The position numbers were made by a program, and so were the translations under genes. A stretch of DNA of 64,000 nt from Hafnia psychrotolerans (lineage in GTDB: Bacteria > Pseudomonadota > Gammaproteobacteria > Enterobacterales > Enterobacteriaceae): positions 62,001-126,000 of the forward strand of contig NZ_BMFZ01000003.1 of the NCBI RefSeq assembly GCF_014639435.1. Reading direction: 5' to 3'. Of this stretch, positions 9,028-17,553 are shown piece after piece (within the stretch, counting starts at the first letter, position 1; every line of letters begins with the position of its first letter). Below the pieces are notes generated by a model. The model saw only the letters and a program-made list of their open reading frames with translations, was not told the origin of the DNA and ran no database searches.

Positions 9028-11380
9028 AGACCAGACTCGCAAATTGTTGAGGATTTGCTAACATTTTGGCCTTAATTAGACAGCTGCGGAGGTATGGGTC
9101 TGGAAAATCATCAGATTCAATATGAGATTCAACCCTTGCAGTGAACTCACTCCAATATATAGCTGTCCCCGCTGCACATGGACCAGCATTTTCCACTGCG
9201 AGCCTGAGCGAGATAAGCACGGTAAGAATCTCTTCATCAATAGAGATTATGATCTCTGAGCCAAGAGCATCTAACCCTTGTTCAACGGAATTATTGAGTG
9301 AATCTGTTACCTCAGGGGGTGCCCGGAGAGCATGTCTTTCAAGAAACTGATTGAGCTCGCTCATGCTGTCGAAGTCAGTTGCTTTGAGTAAAAAATGGGA
9401 ATCTTTCATGGCATAGACAATCACCGCATTTTGGAATATTCGCACCCAGCGTTCCTGGAAAAATTGCATGATCGTAGGCGGCAGATAATGATTCATAGCA
9501 ACGCGTTTCGAATTACCAAGCGACTCAGCCATTTTGTCGATGCTGAGTGTGTTGAGATAGACGAGAACACCCGCCGTAGCCCGTATCCTGGCCAGTGATA
9601 ACGTGTTGATTAGCTCTCCTAACTCAGCAGAATGAGTTTGAACAAATGCCTTTTGCCTGAGAGTCTTGGCGAAACTAATTTGGTTCGTAAAAATATAGGG
9701 TTCCTGAAAACCTTGACCACCTGCGACAATAAATAGTCGCCGCCACCCATCATCGTTTTTCTTTTTTAGATAGTTTCTGAGGGGGGTTGTAATTTGTATA
9801 AGAAATTCAACCACGGAACCTGCTTCGGGGCTAAGTACAACCTCCTGCTGACTTCCTTTGCGATTCTTCTTTATTACAAGCACAGGCCCCGAGTCGGTTG
9901 AGATAAAACCGGTTCGCTTACCGTTTCGGTCAAACAACTCGCACCCAAGCAAAGATGCATCGGTCAGAACAGGGTGCTGCGCCACCAGCCAAATAGCCAT
10001 TGGAGCAATCACATACTTTGTTGGTAATACAAGATTTTGAGCTAATTCCGCTGTTGAGAAGCTGATTCCCGTTGCGCTAACCAAGTGGCCACGCAAGACA
10101 TGATCAATAGGTATAAATCCGCTATGGCTCTCTTTAATGGTCTTGATAAGGCTGTTCATTGCCATTTCAGGTCGACCATATGCTTGAGAAGATATTCGCG
10201 CCCCTCGCGTTATCAGTTCCCCTTTGTCGCAGGCGCACACGGCAGAGTCAAGCCGGTAAATTATGCGATCGATCTGATGCCGGGCCCATAGAACGACTTT
10301 GTTAAAGTCATCTTTAATACGCTTGAAAAGAAGCTCAGTCGCCTCTTTGTCACTGACAGACAGCGGGACCTGAGTCAGAAGTTTCTGGGACACAAGCGCT
10401 TCACCATCGCCGTACCTATGGTGGCCTACTTCGTGGAGAGGCCGGGCGAGTTTCTTGCTTCCCTGAGGCCACACTTCACCAAGCGGTGGTTGCATAAGTC
10501 TGCTGCTGACAAGAACATTTTTCGCCCAACAGATGATTCTGATCCATTGACGTTGAAGGTTTGCCAGCACTCGTCCCGTTGGTTGATTTTGGTTCCGTTT
10601 GGCGTAACTTTCAAAATGCCAGCGCTGGAAGCTCCAGAAAAACTGATAAACAAACATTGGGTCTTGAAATAATTCTGGCTGTAGCTGTTGTCTTTCCTTG
10701 GACTCTTCGTCATACCAGCGTACGAAATTATCTAATCGGGAAACCACATTTGTATAATTACCATAGTGGCTATGGGTTAAAGCGTGTTTCTGACTTTCCT
10801 GATATAGGACATTGGTAAAATCACGCCCCATAACGTCGAATATCGCTCCCATCTTTAATCGATATGAACCCGAGTTTCGGTCGACTACATGCCATCCTGT
10901 GAGCCTGGATACGCGCAGAGGGTCAATATGAATCGCTTCGAATTGCATGATGCATTGTTTCGTTTGGTCATCTGTAAGGTCTGAATATGCAAAAACGTTA
11001 ACAGGATACAATTCGGACAACTTAATCAGTAACTTAAAGAAACACTGAGCAAGCTTCCTCCTGCCAGAGTGCTTAACCTCAGCGGATAGAAAGCAGGTTG
11101 AGCAAAGAGCCCCATAGAAAAGGTGCTGAATATTCAGGAAGGCGGTGGTTCGAAGATCTAGGGCGGTTGTTAGAGGGGGATGATGGGTTATCCACAGAAA
11201 ACACTCGAAGTAAAACAGAGCCCTGTTTGCGCTTCGACGTTGGGATAGGGGGAGACTAGTAAGTTGAGTTTGAATTAGATCCAAAGCGCTACCCGATAGG
11301 ATAAGAAACTTGAAATCTTTCTCTATGTGGCCTTTAGCGATGATACCTTGAGGATAACTGTTTGAAGAAACCTGACTCAT
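9020..11380 (-). CDS. Large degenerate tyrosine-recombinase-like protein, first gene of the operon
   Basis: 786 residues from the ATG at 11380, with GAGG seven bases upstream. The end of the protein has the shape of a tyrosine-recombinase fold: LSLARIRATAG where HxxR is expected, then SLGNSKRVAMNHYLP in place of the GH..Y box. The HxxR histidine is replaced (Leu-Ala-Arg) and I see no clear first catalytic arginine, so strand cleavage by this subunit is doubtful even though a Tyr is present. It may be a structural or DNA-binding partner of the other two recombinases. It is the promoter-proximal gene and the largest. The non-coding stretch upstream (11381-11793) is where the element end would be expected in a GInt. 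Confidence 0.75.
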   Translation of the reverse strand: MSQVSSNSYPQGIIAKGHIEKDFKFLILSGSALDLIQTQLTSLPLSQRRSANRALFYFECFLWITHHPPLTTALDLRTTAFLNIQHLFYGALCSTCFLSAEVKHSGRRKLAQCFFKLLIKLSELYPVNVFAYSDLTDDQTKQCIMQFEAIHIDPLRVSRLTGWHVVDRNSGSYRLKMGAIFDVMGRDFTNVLYQESQKHALTHSHYGNYTNVVSRLDNFVRWYDEESKERQQLQPELFQDPMFVYQFFWSFQRWHFESYAKRNQNQPTGRVLANLQRQWIRIICWAKNVLVSSRLMQPPLGEVWPQGSKKLARPLHEVGHHRYGDGEALVSQKLLTQVPLSVSDKEATELLFKRIKDDFNKVVLWARHQIDRIIYRLDSAVCACDKGELITRGARISSQAYGRPEMAMNSLIKTIKESHSGFIPIDHVLRGHLVSATGISFSTAELAQNLVLPTKYVIAPMAIWLVAQHPVLTDASLLGCELFDRNGKRTGFISTDSGPVLVIKKNRKGSQQEVVLSPEAGSVVEFLIQITTPLRNYLKKKNDDGWRRLFIVAGGQGFQEPYIFTNQISFAKTLRQKAFVQTHSAELGELINTLSLARIRATAGVLVYLNTLSIDKMAESLGNSKRVAMNHYLPPTIMQFFQERWVRIFQNAVIVYAMKDSHFLLKATDFDSMSELNQFLERHALRAPPEVTDSLNNSVEQGLDALGSEIIISIDEEILTVLISLRLAVENAGPCAAGTAIYWSEFTARVESHIESDDFPDPYLRSCLIKAKMLANPQQFASLVYV

Positions 11381-11793
11381 CAAGAGACCTCATTCTGCCT
11401 GGTTTGGGAGCGGGAATATTTCTTGGAATATTAAATCTCTGGAGCTATTACAGTTAACTACTTATCTCTACTCGACAACCAAATCATAACATGCGGTGTT
11501 TTTTTATACAGACAAAGTTAATCAGTCTGCTAAATTAAACGCCCCAAATAGGGCTACAGTTTTACCATCGCATAATGACTTTCGACAAATGGGCGGGCCA
11601 TTTATATGAAATGGCGTACTTTTTTGTACTTACTACAAATTAGTTGAAAGTATGAAGTTTTTATAAGGGTTCGTTTCAGTTTTAGAATGAACCCATAAGT
11701 GCGGACGTGAGATATTCAAGTGTAGTGCTGCGTTTCAAACCATAAACAGACCATCTTCAAGCAATTTTGTCATAGGCTGCAAAGCATATAAAG
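11381..11793. other. AT-rich non-coding stretch between recombinase operon and CBASS
   Basis: 413 bases without a convincing gene. It must hold the recombinase-operon promoter (leftward) and the end of the leftward CBASS effector transcript. Visible structure: a direct repeat GGAATATT at 11413-11420 and 11425-11432, a GTAC-T6-GTAC inverted repeat near 11628-11642, and a GGGTTC/GAACCC hairpin at 11667-11694 with a mostly paired stem. In GInt islands the element end lies just upstream of the first gin gene, so one attachment end may be here. The partner end is outside the window, and I cannot define the core. Confidence 0.4.
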
Positions 11794-13347
11794 TCATGCA
11801 CGTACCCACCCGTGGATTAAGTAATCACTTGTGATGATAGCCGCAGCTATCGAAGCAATTGTATGGAAGGCATCGTCTTTGGTATCGTCGCCGAAATCAC
11901 TGATACCTCTCACAATCAGAGCTGGCACTCTTTGTTTCTCGCAGGCATCAAACACGCCATACGCCTCCATTTCGGCAACATAGGCTTTGTCATGAAGCGA
12001 TCTGAAGCTCTCCAGCAGAGCAGGATCCCTTATGAGAAGTTCTCCTGACGCGATAGTGGCAGAGGAAACGGTTATTCCTGCGGCTACATTGCCAGCCTGA
12101 GAGCTTGCTGGCATCTCAAATCCCATAATCTGCGCTCGTTCACCGAGGCGTGCAGATAGCGATGATGTTGCAAAATAGCTGTTGAGGTTTTGCTGAGTTG
12201 ACATGTGGGGACGTAATATTTCAGGCCTGTAAGCAAGCCCTCCACCTTCCAGTGCAGCTGCACTCTCATAATAGACGATACGATCTGAGACGATGACTTC
12301 ACCCAGCACCATTTTCTCTCTCGACCCTGCAGCAATTCCCATCATGATGACTTTTTTGGGTTTGAACTCCGACAATAAAATGGTGGTAATGGCTGATGCA
12401 TTTACATTTCCGGCACCGGCAAATGATGCCACTATGCCTGTAATAGGACCATCTGAACGTTGGATCACTGTGGGCCAGAAATGGATTCCGTTTGATGTCA
12501 CACGAGGTGGAATATCATCAGCGATATCAAAGGCTTTTTTAGCTGCTGCAAGTTCAACCGGTAATGCTGTAAGAATCAGTACATCTGGAGAACGTAATGA
12601 CAGTTTTGTCACCCATTCAGCTTTGAGCAGTCCAACTGAGATTTCTGATAGTTGCCCCAATTCATAACAAGGTTCCTGCAATGATAAAGTATTAAGACGT
12701 TTTTTTACGTTCTCTCCTGTACAAGGAAACATTGTCAGCGGTTCTTTGAAAAATTGGTCATATAGGCCTAAAGCACCTTTCCCATCCCCGCAAATTCCAC
12801 CAAGCTGCAAGTCAAACGGTAATATGGGATGTTTATCCTTACGCATTTTTTTCGCGCGATCGGAAACGCCTTTCCCACCACCTAATGCAATCATGGCCGT
12901 GGCTGCATCAACCTGTTCATCCCCTATATTTCCACCAGTTATAAGATCATCATCCAGATAACTTACATCAGCAATATTAGCTGCCTGGAGTTTACGAATA
13001 AGCCTTCGTCTCTCCTCTGACATCTTTTCCTGCATTGCTGAACGTGACGTGATGATACGGAGTTGTTGAGCTGGCGTATAATTTCCCATCAACTTCTCTG
13101 CTTCATTTACCACGGTCCAGTCGAAGGTTAGAGGATCCCCGTTTTCATTAACAGGTTCCCCTGCTAGGTAGACGACCAAACCCACCTCCGCATCAAGAAT
13201 GCTTTTCGTAAGTGTACGAACAAAGCTATGCGCTCGGTCAATATATTGTTTCTCTGTTTTTTCTGAAATGCTGCCGGCTATAAGAACGTATTCGTTAGTA
13301 GTATTTACCATCGCAATTATTCCTGAGGATTTATTACTTGTTATCAT
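11794..13347 (-). CDS. cap17: CBASS effector: SLOG-like sensor fused to PNP-fold (ATP) nucleosidase
   Basis: 517 residues. Residues 20-200 look like a SLOG/LOG-type Rossmann domain: YVLIAGSIS strand and turn, then a glycine-rich ALGGGKGVSD loop. Residues 255-515 are a purine-nucleoside-phosphorylase/MTAN fold: VLILTALPVELAA, MGIAAGS, the purine/ribose-binding AEMEAYGVFDAC and the catalytic Asp in RGISDFGDD. PNP-fold effectors of CBASS and Detocs are known to cleave ATP to adenine and ribose triphosphate, killing the infected cell's metabolism. Here the SLOG part would bind the cyclic oligonucleotide made by the CD-NTase (inference). The ATG overlaps the capW stop (ATGA), so it is co-transcribed with the repressor and read away from the synthase operon. 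ATG at 13311 is an alternative start. Confidence 0.8.
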   Translation of the reverse strand: MITSNKSSGIIAMVNTTNEYVLIAGSISEKTEKQYIDRAHSFVRTLTKSILDAEVGLVVYLAGEPVNENGDPLTFDWTVVNEAEKLMGNYTPAQQLRIITSRSAMQEKMSEERRRLIRKLQAANIADVSYLDDDLITGGNIGDEQVDAATAMIALGGGKGVSDRAKKMRKDKHPILPFDLQLGGICGDGKGALGLYDQFFKEPLTMFPCTGENVKKRLNTLSLQEPCYELGQLSEISVGLLKAEWVTKLSLRSPDVLILTALPVELAAAKKAFDIADDIPPRVTSNGIHFWPTVIQRSDGPITGIVASFAGAGNVNASAITTILLSEFKPKKVIMMGIAAGSREKMVLGEVIVSDRIVYYESAAALEGGGLAYRPEILRPHMSTQQNLNSYFATSSLSARLGERAQIMGFEMPASSQAGNVAAGITVSSATIASGELLIRDPALLESFRSLHDKAYVAEMEAYGVFDACEKQRVPALIVRGISDFGDDTKDDAFHTIASIAAAIITSDYLIHGWVRA

Positions 13348-14240
13348 TTGAGCAAGGCATAGATTTCGTCCTTGTTTTTTAATGCTAGCTGCAATGCTTC
13401 CGGAGCCTGATTTGATTGAGCTTCAGTCAAGTTTAGCTGGAAGAGAAGGTAGTGCAGTAGCGCTTGCCTGCATTCCAGATGAATTTCTCCATCGACCATT
13501 GCGTAATCAGTTTCAATTAGGCTCCGCTGGGCAGGGCGCAGTCCAGGGTGAGCAAAAAGAATAACTTTGATGTAAGTATTCCACGCCGTATCACAATTAG
13601 TTCGTTCTTCATCCGGGCCAGCATTGTGAGCCTGTACAATCCGCGATAATAAGAAGTCCCGAAACTCTTTACGCTTATGGCACCATGCTCTGGTGTGCCA
13701 ACGATAACCATCATGGACCAATGAGTGAGGTGTTACTGTGCGCTCGCTACCTTCAGGATCACTCATCGATTGGTAAATGACCTGAACGGCCTCACCCTCT
13801 CGTATCGCTCGCAGTATTTGAATCACTACATCAGAGTCCAGCCTACGTAAAAGTCGTGGAACAGCCGCAACAGGAGTTCGCCAGCCTAGGAAGTTGCCAT
13901 ACTGAAGCTCTGACTTAACAGCAACACTCAGTAAGTTATCCAGATAGCATTCCAAGGAACTGGTCGCGAAGACGGGCTGGAACAACCCAGTTGAACGATA
14001 CACTCTGGCACTCATATCGTACTGAAGATTATCAGGAGCTAATTTTGTGTATTCGTTAAGATCCAGCGAAGCTTGAGGCACTGAAATACCAAAAAAGTCA
14101 GTGATACTACTACGGTTGATTTGCCCATCCCACCGAAGCCGATAGTCAATGAATTCAAGCCGACGCTCTTGGCCCCAACGTGCTCCCAGCCGTCCTTTTT
14201 GGCTTACTCGCTCATCCCCTTCTCTGAACTTATCTGACAT
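13344..14240 (-). CDS. capW: WYL-domain transcriptional repressor CapW
   Basis: 298 residues from the ATG at 14240 (MSDKFREGDERVSQ). A longer frame reaching 14345 would run through the promoter region and has a hydrophobic, non-conserved N terminus. N-terminal winged HTH (about 20-80, with RSSITDFFGISVPQASLDLNEY), then a WYL domain (about 150-230, with VTPHSLVHDGYRWHTRAWC), then a WCX-like tail. CapW-type proteins repress CBASS operons until infection relieves them. Gene position (divergent from the CD-NTase, overlapping the effector) fits exactly. BrxR of BREX systems is the same family, but no BREX genes are present. Confidence 0.88.
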   Translation of the reverse strand: MSDKFREGDERVSQKGRLGARWGQERRLEFIDYRLRWDGQINRSSITDFFGISVPQASLDLNEYTKLAPDNLQYDMSARVYRSTGLFQPVFATSSLECYLDNLLSVAVKSELQYGNFLGWRTPVAAVPRLLRRLDSDVVIQILRAIREGEAVQVIYQSMSDPEGSERTVTPHSLVHDGYRWHTRAWCHKRKEFRDFLLSRIVQAHNAGPDEERTNCDTAWNTYIKVILFAHPGLRPAQRSLIETDYAMVDGEIHLECRQALLHYLLFQLNLTEAQSNQAPEALQLALKNKDEIYALLK

Positions 14241-14412
14241 CTTGGTTCCCAATAACATATAAAAAATAGATACAGTATAAAAAGTAGATGCAATATTAAA
14301 ACTAATCGTATAATAATAATACGCTATAGAGCTGTTAAGGTGCAACCATCACCTCAAAAGATACCGAGGAAGACTGTTGCAGTTTTTATCAATGATTTTC
14401 GGAGAGATGCGA
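14241..14412. promoter_or_regulatory. CBASS divergent promoter region with candidate CapW operators
   Basis: 172 AT-rich bases between the capW and CD-NTase starts. Two 16-base direct repeats, TAGATACAGTATAAAA (14267-14282) and TAGATGCAATATTAAA (14285-14300), match at 13 of 16 positions with an 18-base period. An inverted repeat CGTAT-N7-ATACG lies at 14307-14323. WYL regulators bind as dimers at such repeats in divergent promoters. Which of these is the operator is inference. Confidence 0.55.
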
Positions 14413-15357
14413 ATGTCGCTCACCAATACTCAGGTCCGGTACTACGACAGTAATGTGCTGCGTTTACCTAAAGATAAACGTGAAACCTACAATGCTCAGG
14501 TAGATCGGCTTATTGCAGCGCTACGTAAGAAATTGAAAGAACAGGACAAAATAAGCATTAAGCGTGTTGTTAAAGCAGGTTCTTTTGCCAAACATACAAT
14601 TTTACGCAAAACTTCGGACAGTAAGGTCGATGTGGATGTTGTGTTTTACGTTAGCGGTAAGAAGGTTGCTGAGGAATCATTCGCAAGCCTGAGCGAAAAA
14701 ATTTACGAGGCCTTGCTGAAAGTATATCCCAACAAAGCTGTAGAGGATTTCGAGATTCAGCGTAAGGCAGCGACCGTTTCCTTCGTCGGGACAGGATTGG
14801 ATGTCGATATTGTACCAGTAATCGAAAATCAGGATAAAGAAGGTTACGGGTGGCAGTTTGACCGTTTTGATGGTTCGAAGACAGAGACCTGTGCTCCCTG
14901 CCAGATCAAGTTTGTTAAGGATCGCAAAGATCTGGACCCAGACTTTCGTACCTTAGTGCGTTTAGCTAAACGTTGGCGTACCAATGTGGAATGCCCACTT
15001 AAGTCATTTCATATCGAACTGATCATGGCCCATGTGATGGAAGTCAATGGAAAGGATGGGCTACTCGAAAAACGGTTCAGGGATTTCCTATTATATGTTG
15101 CTGAATCAGAGTTAAAGGAAGTTATCACATTCCCTGAAAATCACACTGTACCGGCATTTACCCATCCAGTTGTCATACTAGATCCAGTTTGTGATACCAA
15201 CAACGTTACCAGTCGTATTACCGAGGATGAGAGAAAAGAGATTGTTCGGCTTGCAGATGAAAGTTGGGCAACAGCGAACTTCGCATCTACTGAAGGAGAT
15301 TTTGATCTCTGGAAGGAATTATTTGGTCGCTCCTTTAAAGTGGAGGATGCAGCATGA
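14413..15357 (+). CDS. CBASS CD-NTase (cyclic oligonucleotide synthase)
   Basis: 314 residues from the ATG at 14413; GGAGA at 14401-14405 supports this start over those at 14377 and 14407. The nucleotidyltransferase core shows GSFAKHT (56-62), the metal-binding pair D73-x-D75 in KVDVDVVF and the third acidic strand GLDVDIVP (128-134). This is the pattern of HORMA-regulated CD-NTases of clades C and D. On phage sensing the enzyme makes a cyclic di- or trinucleotide that activates the effector; the product cannot be read from sequence. The next gene (HORMA) starts in its stop codon (ATGA), as in type III CBASS operons. Confidence 0.9.
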   Translation: MSLTNTQVRYYDSNVLRLPKDKRETYNAQVDRLIAALRKKLKEQDKISIKRVVKAGSFAKHTILRKTSDSKVDVDVVFYVSGKKVAEESFASLSEKIYEALLKVYPNKAVEDFEIQRKAATVSFVGTGLDVDIVPVIENQDKEGYGWQFDRFDGSKTETCAPCQIKFVKDRKDLDPDFRTLVRLAKRWRTNVECPLKSFHIELIMAHVMEVNGKDGLLEKRFRDFLLYVAESELKEVITFPENHTVPAFTHPVVILDPVCDTNNVTSRITEDERKEIVRLADESWATANFASTEGDFDLWKELFGRSFKVEDAA

Positions 15358-15842
15358 GCTACTCTTCAACAGAAACATCAACTTATACTACGACAGACGT
15401 TGAAGCAGTAATGAGACGCACCACTGCTGACTTAGTAATGATTGCTGCCAGTACCGGAGCGATCACTGAAACTCGCGCACGTGAGTGGGCTCATGACATA
15501 GAACTTCTGGCAAAAAATGGCTATCTGAATTATGTCGATTTGACCCTCATGAGCAATGGCGTTGAACAGAGAGCAACCCGGTTTTATGTTAACGATTCCG
15601 GAGGTCTGGCAAATGAGAGGCCAGGCGATGCCCGTTGGCCGAAAATTCAGGGTGCTCATTTGCGAATTGTTCTGACTTATCTGAGTACGTACGATCAGGC
15701 TGCGAAACAAAGGCTTACAAGCAAAATGAATATATCTTGGTCGCCATGCAGTGACGATATTAGCCATTCAGGTTTGACCCAGAAGGCTGGCCGTGAATAT
15801 TCCAGCAATGGTTATGGTATGCAACGTAAGGACTACAACTGA
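15354..15842 (+). CDS. cap7: CBASS HORMA-domain activator (Cap7)
   Basis: 162 residues, overlapping the CD-NTase stop by ATGA. It resembles the single-HORMA bacterial proteins of type III CBASS: N-terminal SYSSTETSTYTTTD, then long helices, a basic middle, and a C-terminal safety-belt-like tail with HSGLTQKAG and an aromatic/basic end (YGMQRKDYN). The family's HSGL..QAGYWR tail is recognisable. HORMA proteins bind a phage peptide, close their safety belt and switch on the CD-NTase. Only one HORMA gene is seen, so this is the one-HORMA subtype. The ATPase gene starts in its stop (TGATG). Confidence 0.82.
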   Translation: MSYSSTETSTYTTTDVEAVMRRTTADLVMIAASTGAITETRAREWAHDIELLAKNGYLNYVDLTLMSNGVEQRATRFYVNDSGGLANERPGDARWPKIQGAHLRIVLTYLSTYDQAAKQRLTSKMNISWSPCSDDISHSGLTQKAGREYSSNGYGMQRKDYN

Positions 15843-16738
15843 TGAGCAAGAGCAGTGTTTTTGAGTCGGTGATTGATTTACCACAGCGCGAGCTGACAGA
15901 GCGAGAGAAGGTTCTACTTGGGTTTGAAAATCGCTATCAAAGGGTCCAAAACCAACTCAGCCTGCTTCTTAATCAGGGACAGCTTCTTGAATGGAGTAAA
16001 AAACACCATAAGGGCGTTTTGCCAGTCTGCAAGCTCGTTGCTGAACAGTACCCGCTTGTTATTTTCCATGGTGATGTTGGTACAGGTAAAACGGCAACAG
16101 CCGAGTGCATCGCGAATCGTATTGTTCGTGAGTCACGCACTGAAGATTCAGCTCTCTTTAAGCTCAGCAACCGAGTTCGCGGTTCCGGGAAGGTGGGGGA
16201 AATGGGGACGCTGCTGACTCAGGCATGGACAGAAGTATGCGAGGCGGCGGGCAAAAATCGCAGAGCAATACTAATTATTGATGAGGGTGACTCAATTGCA
16301 GCTTCTCGCTCGCAAAGTCATAGCCATCACGAAGATAAAGTAGCGGTAAATACTTTAATTCAGGGCGTGGATGACTTACGAAAATTTGGCGGCCGAGTTG
16401 TGGTGATTTTATGCACCAATCGACTCTCCGTTCTGGATGCAGCACTCCGCAGGCGAGCGGCTATAGTAGAAGAGTTTACTCGCCCCGGAACCACAGAACG
16501 AGAGGCACTTTTCCGTATGGATCTTGAAGGGATGGGGCTATCAGACACTCAATATAGTCAATTAGCTGCTGCAACGGCTGAACGAGGCAACCAACCGGCT
16601 TGGACATACTCAGATATTCGCACTCGCCTTTATCCTGCGGCAATGTCTCGAGCTTTCCCTGAACGGCCTTTGAGCTTTAATGATTTGATTGAACCGCTAA
16701 AGTTAATGCGGCCTTCTCCTGTTATGGAAGATAAATAA
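15842..16738 (+). CDS. cap6: CBASS TRIP13/Pch2-like AAA+ ATPase (Cap6)
   Basis: 298 residues. AAA+ core with Walker A GDVGTGKT (77-84), Walker B ILIIDEGDS near 145, sensor 1 in VVILCTNR and arginine-finger region AALRRRA. In type III CBASS this ATPase opens the closed HORMA protein and so resets or dampens the alarm. Its place directly after the HORMA gene, with a one-base TGATG overlap, is the usual order. A general AAA chaperone is unlikely in this context. Confidence 0.9.
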   Translation: MSKSSVFESVIDLPQRELTEREKVLLGFENRYQRVQNQLSLLLNQGQLLEWSKKHHKGVLPVCKLVAEQYPLVIFHGDVGTGKTATAECIANRIVRESRTEDSALFKLSNRVRGSGKVGEMGTLLTQAWTEVCEAAGKNRRAILIIDEGDSIAASRSQSHSHHEDKVAVNTLIQGVDDLRKFGGRVVVILCTNRLSVLDAALRRRAAIVEEFTRPGTTEREALFRMDLEGMGLSDTQYSQLAAATAERGNQPAWTYSDIRTRLYPAAMSRAFPERPLSFNDLIEPLKLMRPSPVMEDK

Positions 16739-16835
16739 ATCATACATTTAGACCGCCTGATTTACCGGCGGTAAAATCATTCCAGTTCAGGTACATTTGT
16801 GGGTGCGATGTGTGCCGCTTACCGTAGGGTGTTAT

Positions 16836-17384
16836 ATGAGAACCAATAAAGAAATATTTGTTTCGGTCGATGTAGAAGCTTCAGGTCCTGTTCCAGGTAA
16901 GTACAGCATGCTGTCGATAGGTGCATGCGTGGTTTTTGATCCATCAACTCATTTTTCGTGTTATCTCAAACCGATATCTGATGAATTTATTCCTGAAGCT
17001 ATGGAAGTGACGGGCCTATCACTTGAGCAGTTGCATCATGATGGGCTGGAGCCAGCTGATGCAATGCTGCAGCTTAAAAATTGGGTTGATTCATTAGTCA
17101 GTAATGAGGAAATTGTAGTTTTTGTTGGTTTCAATGCATCGTTTGACTGGAGCTTTATCAATTACTATTTCCACACTTACTTGGGTGAAAATCCTTTCGG
17201 GATTGCAGCGCTGGATATTAAGTCAATGTATTTTGGGACATCACAAGTTTCGTGGAAATCGACTCGTTCCAGTGAGATTGCAAAAATTGTAAAACCCGAA
17301 ACATCCGGTGATCATGATGCATTACATGATGCACAGTACCAAGCGGAACTATTCCGTCTTATCTATGATCTGGGCAGAAAGTAA
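16836..17384 (+). CDS. cap18: DEDDh 3'-5' exonuclease associated with CBASS
   Basis: 182 residues from the ATG at 16836 ([17 protein letters not shown]); the in-frame start at 16797 adds a non-conserved leader. The catalytic residues of the DEDDh family are in place: D-x-E in SVDVEASG (10-12 region), Asp in [10 protein letters not shown] and the His/Asp pair in HDALHDAQY. It is separated from the ATPase gene by 97 bases. An exonuclease of this kind accompanies some type III CBASS loci as an ancillary gene named Cap18; I give the symbol from memory of that nomenclature. Its contribution to defence is not obvious from sequence. It could trim phage DNA or degrade the signal. Confidence 0.72.
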   Translation: MRTNKEIFVSVDVEASGPVPGKYSMLSIGACVVFDPSTHFSCYLKPISDEFIPEAMEVTGLSLEQLHHDGLEPADAMLQLKNWVDSLVSNEEIVVFVGFNASFDWSFINYYFHTYLGENPFGIAALDIKSMYFGTSQVSWKSTRSSEIAKIVKPETSGDHDALHDAQYQAELFRLIYDLGRK

Positions 17385-17553
17385 AGCTTTTTTTTAATAT
17401 TTCTCGTCAACTATTCGATGGTTTTTTAGATGTTAAAAATTCCTGTGGTTTTTATTTTTTGACCATATGAAAAATTAAAAATTACTCAATCATATGCATT
17501 CGATAAATAAGATTTTTTCCTGGATTTTACCATCCACTTAAGAGCAATTAAAT

